Origin: JAEKNW01 sp963678375
Lineage (GTDB): Bacteria > Cloacimonadota > Cloacimonadia > Cloacimonadales > JAFGVF01
DNA length: 64,000 bases
Direction of reading: 5' to 3'
NCBI GenBank assembly: GCA_963678375.2
Contig: OY782831.1
Span: 558,001-622,000 of the forward strand
In this document: one piece after another, positions 26,901 through 37,500 of the stretch
Position numbering within the stretch: the first letter of the stretch is position 1
Layout of the letters: each line of letters starts with the position of its first letter
Made by a program: the position numbers and the translations under genes
The notes under the pieces: model-generated
The model's input: only the letters and a program-made list of their open reading frames with translations
What the model was told of the DNA's origin: nothing
The model's database searches: none

Positions 26901-27821
26901 ACCAATTGTCCCTTGTGGAATAACTAAGTAGTCAGTATATTGAATTAGATCTTGTTGAAGAGTAGAGAAATCACGAATAGGCAACCCCGCTGGCCTATTA
27001 TACTGACCAGGAGAAACTTGACAAGAAGCCATATCAGGATGTGAATCCCAATCATAAGAATGTAATTGCACAGATAGCTCTCTTCTGTCAAAATCAACTC
27101 TAATTCTATCACATGCTTTTTCATAGAAATAGTTAAATGGGTGGTCATGGTTACGTGTTGGATCGCTTATTGACTTATTATTTGCATAAGAACCAAATTC
27201 ATTCCACATTACTTCTCGCCCACTCCCATTAATCATAAGGTATTGAGCATTCAATTCTTGAAAACTACTAACTGAAAGATATGGGCTAATAAAATCATCA
27301 TTAGGATGAGGAGTGGTAACTACTATTGGATTTGGAGATGTTGTTCGATAAATATAAATCCCCCAACCAAAATCAAAAGAGCCAACTTCATCATCATAAG
27401 TAGCAGGAGTCCCATTATCATCTATATAGCTAGTATTAAGATTCTCTCTTAGCATATAATAAATATCTGTCCCATCAGTGAACTTAACTACCGAGTAGGG
27501 AATATTGTTTTGTATTAAGAGATTATGAGCATTATTATATTCTCCATTAAAGAAATAATCAACGGCTTGTTGCCAGATTGCTCTCTGCTGTTCATTAGGC
27601 AAAGTAAATTGACCAAAACCATCTGTTTGACGGTCGTAAGGGGCATACATATTATAGCCTTCAGAAGCTATCCCTTCTACTATATGAGATACCCAATTAC
27701 TGTAAGCAGAATTTCCTTCTTGAGCAAGTAAAAAATTGTTCAGGTTACCAGATTCTTCTATTATTGCATATCCTTGTATAGTTAAAATCAAAACAATAAA
27801 TGCTAAAAAGATTTTTTTCAT
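23991..27821 (-). CDS. Large secreted multidomain protein with FN3-like domains and C-terminal sorting domain
   Basis: A 1276-residue exported protein. It has a signal peptide ('MKKIFLAFIVLILTIQGYA') and an N-terminal region (about 30-440) rich in His, Asp and Ser with motifs such as 'VVTTPHPNDDF', 'INGSGREVMWNEFG', 'DPTRNHDHPFNYFYE' and 'VQLHSYDWDSHPDM'. This may be a hydrolase fold; a faint likeness to N-formylglutamate amidohydrolase-type enzymes is only a guess. FN3-like domains lie at about 445-535 ('PPSNLRRYYGGSGNPIAWDP') and 540-635, followed by other beta domains. The C-terminal sorting module is about 1195-1276: 'SVSPNPISNQAKISV', 'IAIYNIRGQRVKNF', 'SSGVYFLKYKDE', ending 'ICVIK'. GGGAG precedes the start. 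It is not obviously in an operon. Confidence 0.85.
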   Translation of the reverse strand: MKKIFLAFIVLILTIQGYAIIEESGNLNNFLLAQEGNSAYSNWVSHIVEGIASEGYNMYAPYDRQTDGFGQFTLPNEQQRAIWQQAVDYFFNGEYNNAHNLLIQNNIPYSVVKFTDGTDIYYMLRENLNTSYIDDNGTPATYDDEVGSFDFGWGIYIYRTTSPNPIVVTTPHPNDDFISPYLSVSSFQELNAQYLMINGSGREVMWNEFGSYANNKSISDPTRNHDHPFNYFYEKACDRIRVDFDRRELSVQLHSYDWDSHPDMASCQVSPGQYNRPAGLPIRDFSTLQQDLIQYTDYLVIPQGTIGNNEEVRITDYYSVHNYFYPTIYQDSLEISSDVDLPGYPNSFQDIYSTDDFSEWDVFSPFFHVEFDELPSCYPQNEESFKEFYGFNTYTNNWNINQRYTKLENYYQPFTEALTQAVADLIEMDDGLVPDPPSNLRRYYGGSGNPIAWDPAPCYDFYSYEILYSLDPISENNYTLVNRENIEKLAYPKISNVSLSDLDINQTYYLAMRTVDYNGNISALSEEIVYNTLPIITSEFDLYANDSSISFNWSMSQQQNCVGFEVYRKENDSEFELYSSYEENSNLEITSPYSQFFSFTDYNVEANINYAYRVHVVNTAGTSGQISQVMNASLANYIELSSTGSSWNQSLTFGQSYYASSSFDVVYDQINDAEENYLAFIVDNQRLSKNIIDDFDPENDVRYLDLIINNPPDNLSFSIEETRFSERFYLSYNDQLYSLNSQEVDLDFPGQGNYELKLIWGNLQAEVTFPNLNSAIAYQGNQIDLNWHIDYPELVDDLDLYFTNGRDSVFVATGLTPDQTSYSYVNDEENNYRMMNLMVRVNSSDGQDLDYKSYSRFVLIPEIQALNLSAEESNLLFAYPFNDDLDLSAYQGNLQAYQLLDDEYVSTNSLTNETAYLLNVLEDEVIPITSLPFLGDSQYQLNQGWNHIRNPHPIDYAIKDLLFEVNGLIRSYKNLVSSQMILPAIMGVRNGSYTFIDTLKAFESAFLNQVSSNLINIRFDPVNINENYNFVYPQIYFTIEFKTSTGAKDELTVGIQPDLTPVIDFYYDVMKPPLRPSIGLQEAYIVAQPPLSNYYPKMHQQMSLPSNDDTYLWNIAFTNTLDEAVEVRIKESHNPDNYPIDLTFGNNEIRLTSNYQTIPNTQLNGSYQADLTITTITENENNDVLALNQLSVSPNPISNQAKISVSNTKGKNFSIAIYNIRGQRVKNFNINDGKSENTLIKWNLTNNQGRRVSSGVYFLKYKDEVSSKIRKICVIK

Positions 27822-27947
27822 ATTTTCTCCCAGAATATTTACATGTGATAATGAATACAGTACTATAACTATATTCTCAATTTAATCTGATAAAACTTTT
27901 TTAGTCAAGGAATAAGATCAATAAGAGTATAAATATCCGAGTATGTC

Positions 27948-28013
27948 ATTCCTTCACTGATAGTTTCTCTATGACTTTCTACTAATTTATGGAAAGAGTA
28001 ACAATGAAGGGAT
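27948..28013. repeat. 50-base imperfect inverted repeat, copy C, with extended stem
   Basis: The core at 27956-28005 ends in AAAGAGTAACAAT, nearly the right arm of copies A and B (GAGAGTAACAAT and GAGAATAACAAT). Its left arm is more diverged, pairing at about 8 of 13 positions. Outer bases CCTTCA (27951-27956) and TGAAGG (28005-28010) extend the hairpin. It lies in the 331-base gap between two minus-strand genes. Confidence 0.35.
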
Positions 28014-28100
28014 AATCTAAACAAGCTAATCACTTAAAAATTAAATATTTATCAAGTTCACTTATAGTATTAAACAGAAAGACAAGAATAATTACTAGCT

Positions 28101-28130
28101 AAAAAAAAGCCCTCATAATTCAGAGGGCTT
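28101..28130 (-). terminator. Intrinsic terminator of the giant-adhesin operon
   Basis: On the minus strand a perfect 8-bp stem AAGCCCTC (28123-28130) / GAGGGCTT (28107-28114) is followed by a run of T (complement of 28101-28108). It begins 23 bases after the stop of the PorE-like gene. Confidence 0.93.
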
Positions 28131-28152
28131 AGTTATATATACTAGAATTAAT

Positions 28153-30435
28153 TTATTCTTCTAAAGGATTAATTTCAATATATGAAGTTTCAGCTTCAAC
28201 ACTTGGGATAAACCAGCCATCTAAAAGGTCTTTTACCGATTGTAGGAAACTGTCATTCACTATATCTTCTGCAAAATCTATAGATGTAACATAAGCTCTG
28301 CTATCTCTATTTTCTAAGTAGATTTTCATCTTACTTTCGATTCCATATTCATTTGCCATTCTTCTGATTTTATTAGTAATAATCTTGTTTTCAGAATTAT
28401 TAAAGAAAGGAATATAGACATCGTCCTCTTCTTGTACTTCAATAGATTCAGAAGTTGGTTCTTCTGCTTTAACAGTTTCTTCTTCTATTCCCTTGTCTGC
28501 GACTTGTGTTTCTTTAACTGTTTCTTCTTTGATTTCTTTATCTGTAGTTAAAACAGCTTCTTCCTCAATTTTCATTTCTTCAACAACTTCTTCTTCAACT
28601 TCAATGACTTCTTCTTCGATTTCAGTTTTTGAAGTCATTTCTTCAGTTGGTTTAGTCATGTTTTCTTGTGTCTCTGAAGTAACAGGAATCATTTGACCTT
28701 CTCTAGAAACTACAAACTCAACTCTTCTATTAAGCTGTCTATTTTCTTCAGTATCATTAGGAACTTTAGGATTTTCTTGACCTTCTCCACGGTAATTTAA
28801 CATAGCAGAATCAACACCATTATCAATTAAATATTGATAAACTGATTTAGCTCTTCTTTCAGATAGATCTTTGTTATAGTTAGCTGAACCAACATTATCG
28901 GTGTGGCCAACAATACAAACACTTATATCGGGATTTGACCTAATAGTTTCAACTAATTGATTTAAACTTGGGAAAGATTCTTCTTTTAGAGTTGCTTTAT
29001 CAAAGTCAAAATAGATGTTTTCAATAACATAATTTTTTTCTTCAAGAAGATCAAGCATAATATCATAGTTCATTTCATCGATATCATCAGTAAGGATGAT
29101 AGAATTTGAATATGATTGATAGTTGGATCTTGTAATTTGTACATGAACAGAATCAATTCTTGGCAGATAAAGGTTATAGTATCCTTTATCATTAGACTGA
29201 ACAACACTAGTTTTCATTTGATCTTTGATTATAAAAGACCAATTGATATCAACTGAAACTGGCTGACCGTAGTTATCAACGACATTGCCATATACTCTAA
29301 TACCATCAAGATACTCTTCATTGAGAATAACAACTTTATAAATATCTTCTCCACCTTGACCATCAGCTCTATCAGAAGAAATAAAAGCTTCATTTGAATT
29401 TTTAGCTCTAATGTAGTGTCTTTCATTATAAATTGTATTTATTTCTGGTCCTAAGTTAATAGGTTCATCCCAATCTGTCCAGCTTGGACCATTCTTTTTA
29501 GCCCTAAAGATATCAAAACCACCAAAGCTTGCATGACCATTAGAAGCAAAGAATAAGCTTTGTCCATCCCATGAGATGAAAGGAGTTTGCTCATCATTCA
29601 TAGTATTTATTGTTGAACCAAGATTAACTGGTTCTTGCCATCCGTTATTGTATTCAGAAACCCAAATATCGTAACCACCTAACGAACCAGATCTATTTGA
29701 GGTGAAGAACATTACATCATCTTCAAAAACATAAGGTTGTAAGTCACCAGCATCAGAAGAAAGAGCTTGGATTCTTTCTGGTGTAGTGAAAGCAGTTCTA
29801 ACTTTTTCTGCACGATAGATTCCTTTACGACCATCGTAGTGGCCAAAAAGATAAATATATTCACCATCAGAAGAGAAAGAATTTAGTGATTCATTATTAT
29901 TAGTTAATAGAGTAGGAACAGGTTTTAGCTGACTCCAAGAAGCTCCTAATTTTTCACTTACGAAAATATTTTCTTTAAGAGCTTTACATTTTCTTGAAGA
30001 AGTAAAATATAATTGATTTCCATCATCTGATAAAAGTGGTGCGAAATCATTGTATTCAGAATTTAGATATTCAGGGAAATACCCAATTTGATACATTGGC
30101 AAACCCTTAGAAATTCTAACAACTGAATCTTCTATTAATTTTAACAATTTGTCATAATATTCATGATCAATACCTGATGCATTACTGATATAAAGTTCCA
30201 AGTTGTCATAAGCATGTTGCAAATCACCCTTAGCTAATTGAACTTGGAACATTACATAGTAATTATCAAAGTTATGGGGATCTTGAGCAATTGCTTTTTC
30301 CATAAGAACTTCAGCATGAGAATAGTAGCCTCTTTCTAAGAAATTTGTTGCTTGTTCAATATAGGGTTGACCTATTTGAGCAAATAATAAAGAAAAACTT
30401 AAAAGAGCTAAAGCTATAAAAAGTTTAGTTTTCAT
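28153..30435 (-). CDS. PorE-like OmpA-family protein (TPR, PD40 propeller, CRD, OmpA)
   Basis: A 760-residue exported protein with a signal peptide ('MKTKLFIALALLSFSLLFA'). Domains: TPR helices (about 20-115), a PD40/WD40-like propeller (about 125-370; 'NDFAPLLSDDGNQLYFTSS', 'SLGGYDIWVSEYNNGWQEP', 'SFGGFDIFRAKKNGPSW'), a carboxypeptidase-regulatory-like domain (about 380-455; 'IRVYGNVVDNYGQPVSVD') and an OmpA peptidoglycan-binding domain (about 468-578; 'IYFDFDKATL', 'GHTDNVGSANYNKDLSERRA', 'NRRVEFVV'). This order matches PorE of the type IX secretion system, which ties outer-membrane parts to peptidoglycan. Unlike PorE as I know it, there is an added Glu-rich linker (about 580-672) and an 88-residue C-terminal domain. 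It is last in the operon, behind overlapping hairpins. Confidence 0.88.
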   Translation of the reverse strand: MKTKLFIALALLSFSLLFAQIGQPYIEQATNFLERGYYSHAEVLMEKAIAQDPHNFDNYYVMFQVQLAKGDLQHAYDNLELYISNASGIDHEYYDKLLKLIEDSVVRISKGLPMYQIGYFPEYLNSEYNDFAPLLSDDGNQLYFTSSRKCKALKENIFVSEKLGASWSQLKPVPTLLTNNNESLNSFSSDGEYIYLFGHYDGRKGIYRAEKVRTAFTTPERIQALSSDAGDLQPYVFEDDVMFFTSNRSGSLGGYDIWVSEYNNGWQEPVNLGSTINTMNDEQTPFISWDGQSLFFASNGHASFGGFDIFRAKKNGPSWTDWDEPINLGPEINTIYNERHYIRAKNSNEAFISSDRADGQGGEDIYKVVILNEEYLDGIRVYGNVVDNYGQPVSVDINWSFIIKDQMKTSVVQSNDKGYYNLYLPRIDSVHVQITRSNYQSYSNSIILTDDIDEMNYDIMLDLLEEKNYVIENIYFDFDKATLKEESFPSLNQLVETIRSNPDISVCIVGHTDNVGSANYNKDLSERRAKSVYQYLIDNGVDSAMLNYRGEGQENPKVPNDTEENRQLNRRVEFVVSREGQMIPVTSETQENMTKPTEEMTSKTEIEEEVIEVEEEVVEEMKIEEEAVLTTDKEIKEETVKETQVADKGIEEETVKAEEPTSESIEVQEEDDVYIPFFNNSENKIITNKIRRMANEYGIESKMKIYLENRDSRAYVTSIDFAEDIVNDSFLQSVKDLLDGWFIPSVEAETSYIEINPLEE

Positions 30436-30469
30436 GAAATCTCCTTTTTTTTACGTTATTTTTTCATTT

Positions 30470-30540
30470 CAAAACTTCTTTTAAACATTAGGTCATAATG
30501 CTTAAAAGAAGTTTTGAGAGGGACAAAGCCCTCTCAAAAC
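30470..30540 (-). promoter_or_regulatory. Two overlapping, mutually exclusive hairpins between the PorV-like and PorE-like genes
   Basis: In transcription order (minus strand) the first hairpin is a perfect 12-bp stem (30529-30540 with 30511-30522, 6-base loop). The second is a 15-bp stem plus 5 bp after one mismatch (30502-30516 with 30470-30484, inner 30496-30500 with 30486-30490). Both need bases 30511-30516, so they cannot form fully at once. Only a weak T-rich stretch (CTTCTTTTAAG) follows the first. The arrangement resembles an attenuator or RNA-processing site that could set the ratio of the two proteins. Confidence 0.7.
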
Positions 30541-30549
30541 ATTATCTAT

Positions 30550-31506
30550 TTAGAATCTAAATGTTAAACCATATCTATGATTATCTTCGTTGATTCCTTC
30601 AGAATCTTCTCTTACATAAGCATAGTTCATTTCAATCATTTTAAATCTAAAGCCAAAACCAGCAGTAAATTGGCCATCATTAGCACCAATTCTAACACCA
30701 GCTTGTACTTGAGATAACATATCTTCCCAAGAAGGATTTTGAGTATTTCTCATTGTTCCAAGTCCAGCACCTAAATCAGTATCGCTTCCGATACTTGTCC
30801 AGTATTCTGCACCCATGTGAACAGTGATTTCATCAGAGCTTTCTTCTTGTCTTAAATCTCCAGATACAGTTAAACCTTTCATTGGGAATACAGCGATTCC
30901 TAGGTTATATTGCATTGGAATTGATACATCATCAAATTTACTAAATACGTCTCTTACGTGAGCACCGAAAGTGATGTATTCATTCATTTCATACATAGCA
31001 CCAAGATCCATACCAAAACCACTTTTAGCTTCATCATCAATATTATCAAATAACATTTTGATACTTGAACCCCATAGGAATTTACCTGTGCGAGTTGCTA
31101 AGCTTAAGTTAATATTATTATCTTGGTAATCATAAGAACCAGTTGAATTACCGAAGTCATCATAGCCTTCGATATCTGTGGTTCCAGCATTAATCCAAGA
31201 GATTGCCATGTAACCATATTTAAATCTCATACCCATACCGGCAAAGCTTGTAGTTCTATCAAGACCTAAGCCGTCGGTATAATCTATACCTACTTGATAA
31301 TCTGCAATCTTACCTAAACCGGCAGGATTCCAGTAAGCAGCTGTGATATCATTCATATAAGCAGTACCTGTACCACCCATTGCCATTCCTTTAGCACCAT
31401 AACCCATACGGAGATAAGGTTTATTGTGGTTATTATCAGCAATAAGAGCGGAAACAAGACTTAGCATCACTGCTACAACTATCATTATTTTTACACTTTT
31501 AGTCAT
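30550..31506 (-). CDS. PorV/PorQ-family outer-membrane barrel protein
   Basis: A 318-residue FadL-like beta-barrel protein with a signal peptide (about 1-23). The diagnostic segment 'RMGYGAKGMAMGGTGTAYMN' followed by 'DITAAYWNPAGLGKI' is typical of the PorV/PorQ family, and alternating amphipathic strands continue to a terminal 'YGLTFRF' (C-terminal aromatic). PorV shuttles substrates bearing a type A C-terminal domain from the type IX translocon to the attachment complex. It lies 47 bases after the giant sorting-domain protein and has a strong GGAGG site. A role as that protein's dedicated shuttle or anchor is inferred. Confidence 0.85.
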   Translation of the reverse strand: MTKSVKIMIVVAVMLSLVSALIADNNHNKPYLRMGYGAKGMAMGGTGTAYMNDITAAYWNPAGLGKIADYQVGIDYTDGLGLDRTTSFAGMGMRFKYGYMAISWINAGTTDIEGYDDFGNSTGSYDYQDNNINLSLATRTGKFLWGSSIKMLFDNIDDEAKSGFGMDLGAMYEMNEYITFGAHVRDVFSKFDDVSIPMQYNLGIAVFPMKGLTVSGDLRQEESSDEITVHMGAEYWTSIGSDTDLGAGLGTMRNTQNPSWEDMLSQVQAGVRIGANDGQFTAGFGFRFKMIEMNYAYVREDSEGINEDNHRYGLTFRF

Positions 31507-31530
31507 TTATTCCTCCAAATTATTAGAGGA

Positions 31531-31547
31531 AGGGGGACCTGCCCCCT
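31531..31547 (-). terminator. G+C-rich stem-loop just after the giant gene
   Basis: AGGGGG (31542-31547 on the minus strand) pairs with CCCCCT (31531-31536) around a 5-base loop, 6 bases after the stop codon. A short TTCCTCT follows. It is probably a partial terminator or 3' mRNA protector inside the operon, since the next gene starts 25 bases beyond it. Confidence 0.5.
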
Positions 31548-31553
31548 CCCAAT

Positions 31554-34500
31554 TTATTGAATTGCTATTTTAACAACCTTATTAATTTCCTTAGCACCAT
31601 CAACTATATTGATTCTTGCGAAGTAAGCACCACGAGCTAATTTCTTACCATCGTTGGTTCTTCCGTCGAACTGAATCATATTATTAGTGTCTCCACCAAT
31701 AGAGTTATGGCTCATTTCACGAACAAGTTTACCAGCAAAATCGAAGATTTCAATAGTAACTTGTGCTTCTTTTGTAGTAGGAATTACGAAAGTACCAACA
31801 TCTCCTCTTTGAAGAGGTGAAGGATACATATAAGGTTTTGCAGTGAACATTAAGTCAACATTTTCCCAGTCCATTTCAACAGTGAAACTCATCATTTGAG
31901 TATTGCTGTTTCCAGCTCTATCATTGATTGTAGCTTCAATGCGATATTGACCAAGTTCATTAACTGGAACACGGCAAGCATAACTATTTGCAACATTATT
32001 TTTCACAGTATCAACCACCGCAACATTATCATCATCAAAGACTTTGATCTCTAACATATCAAGACCAGAAGAAGCCATAGCTTTAACTTCAGGCATGATA
32101 TCAGATAATTCCATCATAACATCAACAAACATATTCTCAGTTTGAGTATATGTAGCATTAGCTAGAGGGGATACAAATTCTATTGTTGGGATATAGCTAT
32201 CAATTGGGTAGCTTTGGTTAGAAACTGAGTTTCCACCAGCCACATTTGTAGCCATAACAACAACTTTAACAGTATTTGCATCAGCAGGGATAAGACCACC
32301 GTGAAGGTCAATATTATAAATGCCATTATCAGCTTGAACAGTAAATGGTTCATAGATTACTTCATTACTTGGCATTGCAAATACACTTGCCATTATAGAA
32401 GCATTGTCTAAAGCATATCCATTACCATCAACAGTGAATGTAATAGCATTGTTATTTTGAGTATTTACCCAGCCGTTTGAAGCATCAAGAGCTGAGATTG
32501 TGATGATTGGAGCTGGTGCAGAAACAGCGAAGTTCCTAGTAATTGTAGTAACATTACCAGCCATATCTTTAGCTTGAGCTTCGATTACATAAGTACCAGC
32601 AATTAAATCATCAGTTGAAACAGTTAAGTTAAATGCTTCAGGAGTATCTGAGTCAATTTCTTCAACAGTGAAATCACCGTTTAAAGAAGTAACTTTTATA
32701 GAAGACATAGCTAGACCAGACATATTGTCGTTTGCTATGATATTAACATTAACATTATTTCCAACCATTACTGAGTAATTAATTTCAGGATTAACAATAG
32801 TTAATTCAGGTCTGCTATTATCAATTGGGAATGTTTGACTAGAAACTGTTTGGATAGCCCAATCATTTTCAGCAATCACTTCAACTTTGATAGCATTTTG
32901 ACCAGGAGTAACAATACCGCCATGGAAGTTAATAGTACCTTCTCCATTTTCTAAAGATACAGAGAAAGGTCCTTGGATAACTTCGTTGTTTGGTAATTGA
33001 ATGATATTAGCTACAACAGATTGAAGAGCTGTATCAGTATGTCCTGATTCAACAGTTAAGTCGAATTCATAATTATTAGCAGTTGTGATCCACCATGAAC
33101 CGTTAGCAAGAGGGCTGAAGTCCACGATAGGAGCAGGTCCGCCAACAATATCGAAATTAACAGTAGCAGATGCAGTATTACCAACAAAGTCACTTACAGA
33201 AGCGATAGCAGTGTGAGCACCAGGAACTAAGTCTGAAGCAGCGTAAGCAACAGAACCATTAGAAACTTGGCCATTAACTACATTTCCATCAAGAGTAAGT
33301 ACAAGTGTTGAAATATCGATACCAGAAGCACCTGAGTAATGTTGTACTAAATCGTCGTCTATGAAGTGACCTTGAGGATCATTAAATGAGAAGGCGATTT
33401 GAGCATCTGAACCGAAATTAATCACTGTATTAGTAGGAGCAGTAGCAGTAACAACAGGATCCATATAATCTAAACTGAATGTTTGTTCAGCAACATTATT
33501 AACATCTATGTCATCAATAGCATTAACTCTTACTTTGATACCTAATGAATTTGGAAGTTGTAATTGAGCGAAGCCAAATACATATTCATTTTCATTAGCA
33601 GTAGCCACAGGATTAGAAGTTTGGATAAGAATACCAGCTGGGTTAAGATCAGTGATAGCAAGTATAGAAACGTTGATATCTTCAAGAGCAATAGTTCTTC
33701 CATCTGCTGGAACAACACTCATGAGGAGTTCGTTAGACATTGCAGGATTTAACCACCAACCGTTTTCGAAGCCAGCGTCTTGAATTGTAATTTGAGGTCT
33801 ATTAACTACAACATTTGCAGTTACGTTAGCTGTCATTACATTGATTTGGTTGAGATTGTTTTCAGCAGTCCACTGAACACTTAGAGAAGCAATTTCTCTT
33901 GTTCTTACTGGTTGTGGAACTAAAGTAACTAATTCTTCAACGGTCATTTCATAACTAAATTCATTACCTGTAACTGTGATTTCATTCATAGGAACATTAA
34001 TTACAGTTGTAACAGCAGGATCATTATTAGTAATAGCTAAGCTATAATCAACAAGACCTGTTTCAGCATCTTCAATAGTTGCTGATAATGTTCTATTTGC
34101 AGCAGATAATTGAACTGTTGAATCAAATGCGATTGTAGGCATTGAGTCATCAACGAAGAAGGTTAATGCTTGATTTGCATGGAAACCATTCATTTCAACA
34201 TTAACTTCAAGTTCATTTTCACCAGCAGTCATGTTAACTAAATCAAATGAAACAAGACCATTAACAAGAGCAATGTTATTAACATTATTTTGGCTATTGT
34301 TAAGTGTGATAGTAATGTTTGCTAAACCGAAACCAGCTGGTAATTGATAACCTTGTTCAGTTTCTTCATGATATACAGTAAAGTCCATAGCAACATTTGG
34401 AAGAGTCCATAATGTAGTACCATCGACATAAACATCATTATTAACTGGAGCGAATTCAGTTACAAACATTTCAAATCCAACATATTGGCCAACAGTAACA

Positions 34501-37500
34501 ACTGTATTAACAGGTGCTGTGAAGGTCATTGTTGCATCAGTTTCATTATAATCAACATCAATTTCTACGAAGTCACCAAGAACAGCATCCCAAGCAAGAG
34601 CCACGATGTCACCTTCAGCAGCTAGGGTAGCTGTTAGAGGTAAGGTATAAGTAGCATTACCAGCGATGTTAGAATTAAGAAGAACTTGGTCAGTAAGTTG
34701 TGCATAGTGATCAGCTAATGGCATTTGATCATCTAACATAACAAACCAGTAAGGATTGTTGTAGTTAACAATTGCACCATTAGAAGCAGCCATTGCATCT
34801 AATTCAACAAACTTAATCCAGGCAGCATCATTAGCTAGGCCAGATAACCAGTAACCTGGTAGTTCATTATTAGCATTAACCACTAAGTTGAATTCGTAGT
34901 CTTCAGTAATAGTTTCATAACCAGCATAGCCATTTTCATCAATTCTGATTACGTTAGGCATGCTCTCTGTATCAACTATCATTAAGTTATTTTCATGAAT
35001 TTCGATATTTCCATTAGCATCATCTAATTCAAATTCACCAGCATTATAAGCAACATTAAGAGGATAAACAAGAGAAGATTCTTCATCATTGTTCATCATA
35101 ACCTGTACTTTGATAGCAACAGCATTTTGAATTGCTTCTGCATTGAAGTCGAATTCATAATAAGGGTCATTATTAACAGTATTGATTGCAAATTCTTCCC
35201 AAACAATACTATCTGTAGTATATTGTGCTACAACTGCAGTTACATTATTACCCCAGTTAGAAACCATAGCATACATTTTGTCAGAACTGATTGCTTCATT
35301 ATTATATTCGAAGCCAGTAATAACAGCGTAAGGATCGTTTTCATCAGGAGTAACTACAACAACATTTTGTAGAACATTATTAATAAATCCATCATTGTCA
35401 GTAACAATTGCTTCAATAGTATAGGTTCCAACGTTTGCTAATAGAGCAGTGTTCCATACATAAGTGTAAGGAGCAGTTTCAACTACAGCATGTGAGATAC
35501 CATTTACTTTGAATTCAACTGAAGCAACATCTTGAGGAGCAATATTATTTGTTCCATCAGAGTAGTTAACACCAGCATTGATAGCTACCATTTCTCCTAG
35601 CACAAATTCTGAATCATTATCAATATTTGTGAAGAATACTTCAGGAGCATCAGCATCAAAATAAACCATAGAAGCTAAGTCAATTTCGAATTGATTTGCA
35701 GGGACAGCAAAATCAGAAACAATTGCTTTGAAGTTATAGAATCCACTTGCAAGACCTAAGTTAGCAAATGTTACCTCTGTAACACCAGCATTAAGTTGAG
35801 CAGGAGTGAGTCCTAATGACATCCATGTTCCATTAAGAACGTCAGCATATTGAAGTTCGATATTTCCGTTAATGATGTTTGTAGCATCAACATCAAAAGT
35901 AAGAGTAATTTCATCATTCATATTGAAGATAGAATCATCTACTAGTGTATTCATGCTATTAGCAACAAGTGGAGTAATGTTATCAAATACTTCGTATGTA
36001 ACAACAGTTTCACCAACATTATTGTATTCATCTTCTATTTCAGCTTTGAAGTCATAATTTGCACCAATTGTCCAAGTTTGAGGAATATTCCATTGACCAT
36101 TAACATCAAGAACTATTGGATTCCATACATTATTAACTGCATCGAACCAGAAGTAATTGATAGTTAAATTTTCTACAGCAGTAACATTATCCATTGCATT
36201 ATTAACATTGAATGTATATGCCATACCGCGAGTTACTTGGCCATTAACATTTTCTTCAAGAACTAGGTTACCAGTAGGTACATCTGTATCTACGCTGAAG
36301 CCAAAGACTTCATTATAAGAATGACCAACAAAATCTGTAGTAGTTACTTCAATTTGATATGCTGCAGTTGTTAAAGCTGAAATATCTAATGTATAGTTAA
36401 CTACAGTTGGATTAACTTGGTTATTTGTATCGTAAGCTACTGAATGAACTTCAGTGCCGTCAAGAGCAATAACAAGACTTGCTAAATCAAGAACAGCATT
36501 ATCAACAGTGATAGCTAAATCAAGATTATTAGCAATATCTACAGTAGCATCAGCAGCAACAGGGTTACCAGCTTGAGTTACAGTAATATCTGTTATCATT
36601 GGAGCTTGGCTATCTACGATATCAACTACATAAGGTGTACCACCGTTAGCAATGAAGTTAACTTGATCAGATACATTGTTGAAGATATCTTCGATTTGAA
36701 CAGCAATTTGAACTTTTTCAGCAAAGAGATAATCCATGCCAATAGTCCAGTTGTATTCATTAGCTACGAAGCCACTTAATTGGTTCCAAGGAGAAGCTAC
36801 ATTATCATTTTCATCTAGGAAACGATACATGTAGTTAACTTGGTTGAAGAATTCAGGGTGAGTAGAAGTGAAGTTTCCAATTGAAACAACATATTCTGAA
36901 CCTCTGTTTACTTCAGCAGTTGCTTGACCATCAAGGGTAGAAACAGTAATTTCAGGAACGATTGTAGAGTTCCAGATATGTAAGGTAGTTTCATTAATAA
37001 CCTCACCGAAGTTATATTCAGAAACTGTTCTTACTAATTGATCACCATCCATGTTAGCAATATTCCAGTTAACATCCATATATTGAGCATAACCAGAAAT
37101 TGTTCCAGTTCCTGCGAAGTTAGCAATAGGACTCCATACGCCATTAGCAGCGAATTGAATCCAATTTGTTCCATCCCAGTACTCGAATCTAACATTGTTA
37201 GGATTAATTACATTATTACCTTCTGGTAAGAATGCATATAGGTTGATGTTATTACCACCAATTACATCAGTGATTTCAGCATTATTAGTTACACTAGTTT
37301 GATGATATGTCTCATTACCATTTCTGAAATCTGAAACAACCATAATTCTAGCACCAACTTCATCACTTCTAAGAGTGAAGTTACCTGCATTGAAAGCTGG
37401 AGAAACATAATCATTATGATCTGTTAAAGCAACTTCAACATTAACCAAGATATTATCTTGACCATTAATAACTTCATCCATCATAGCTTGTGATGGAGTC

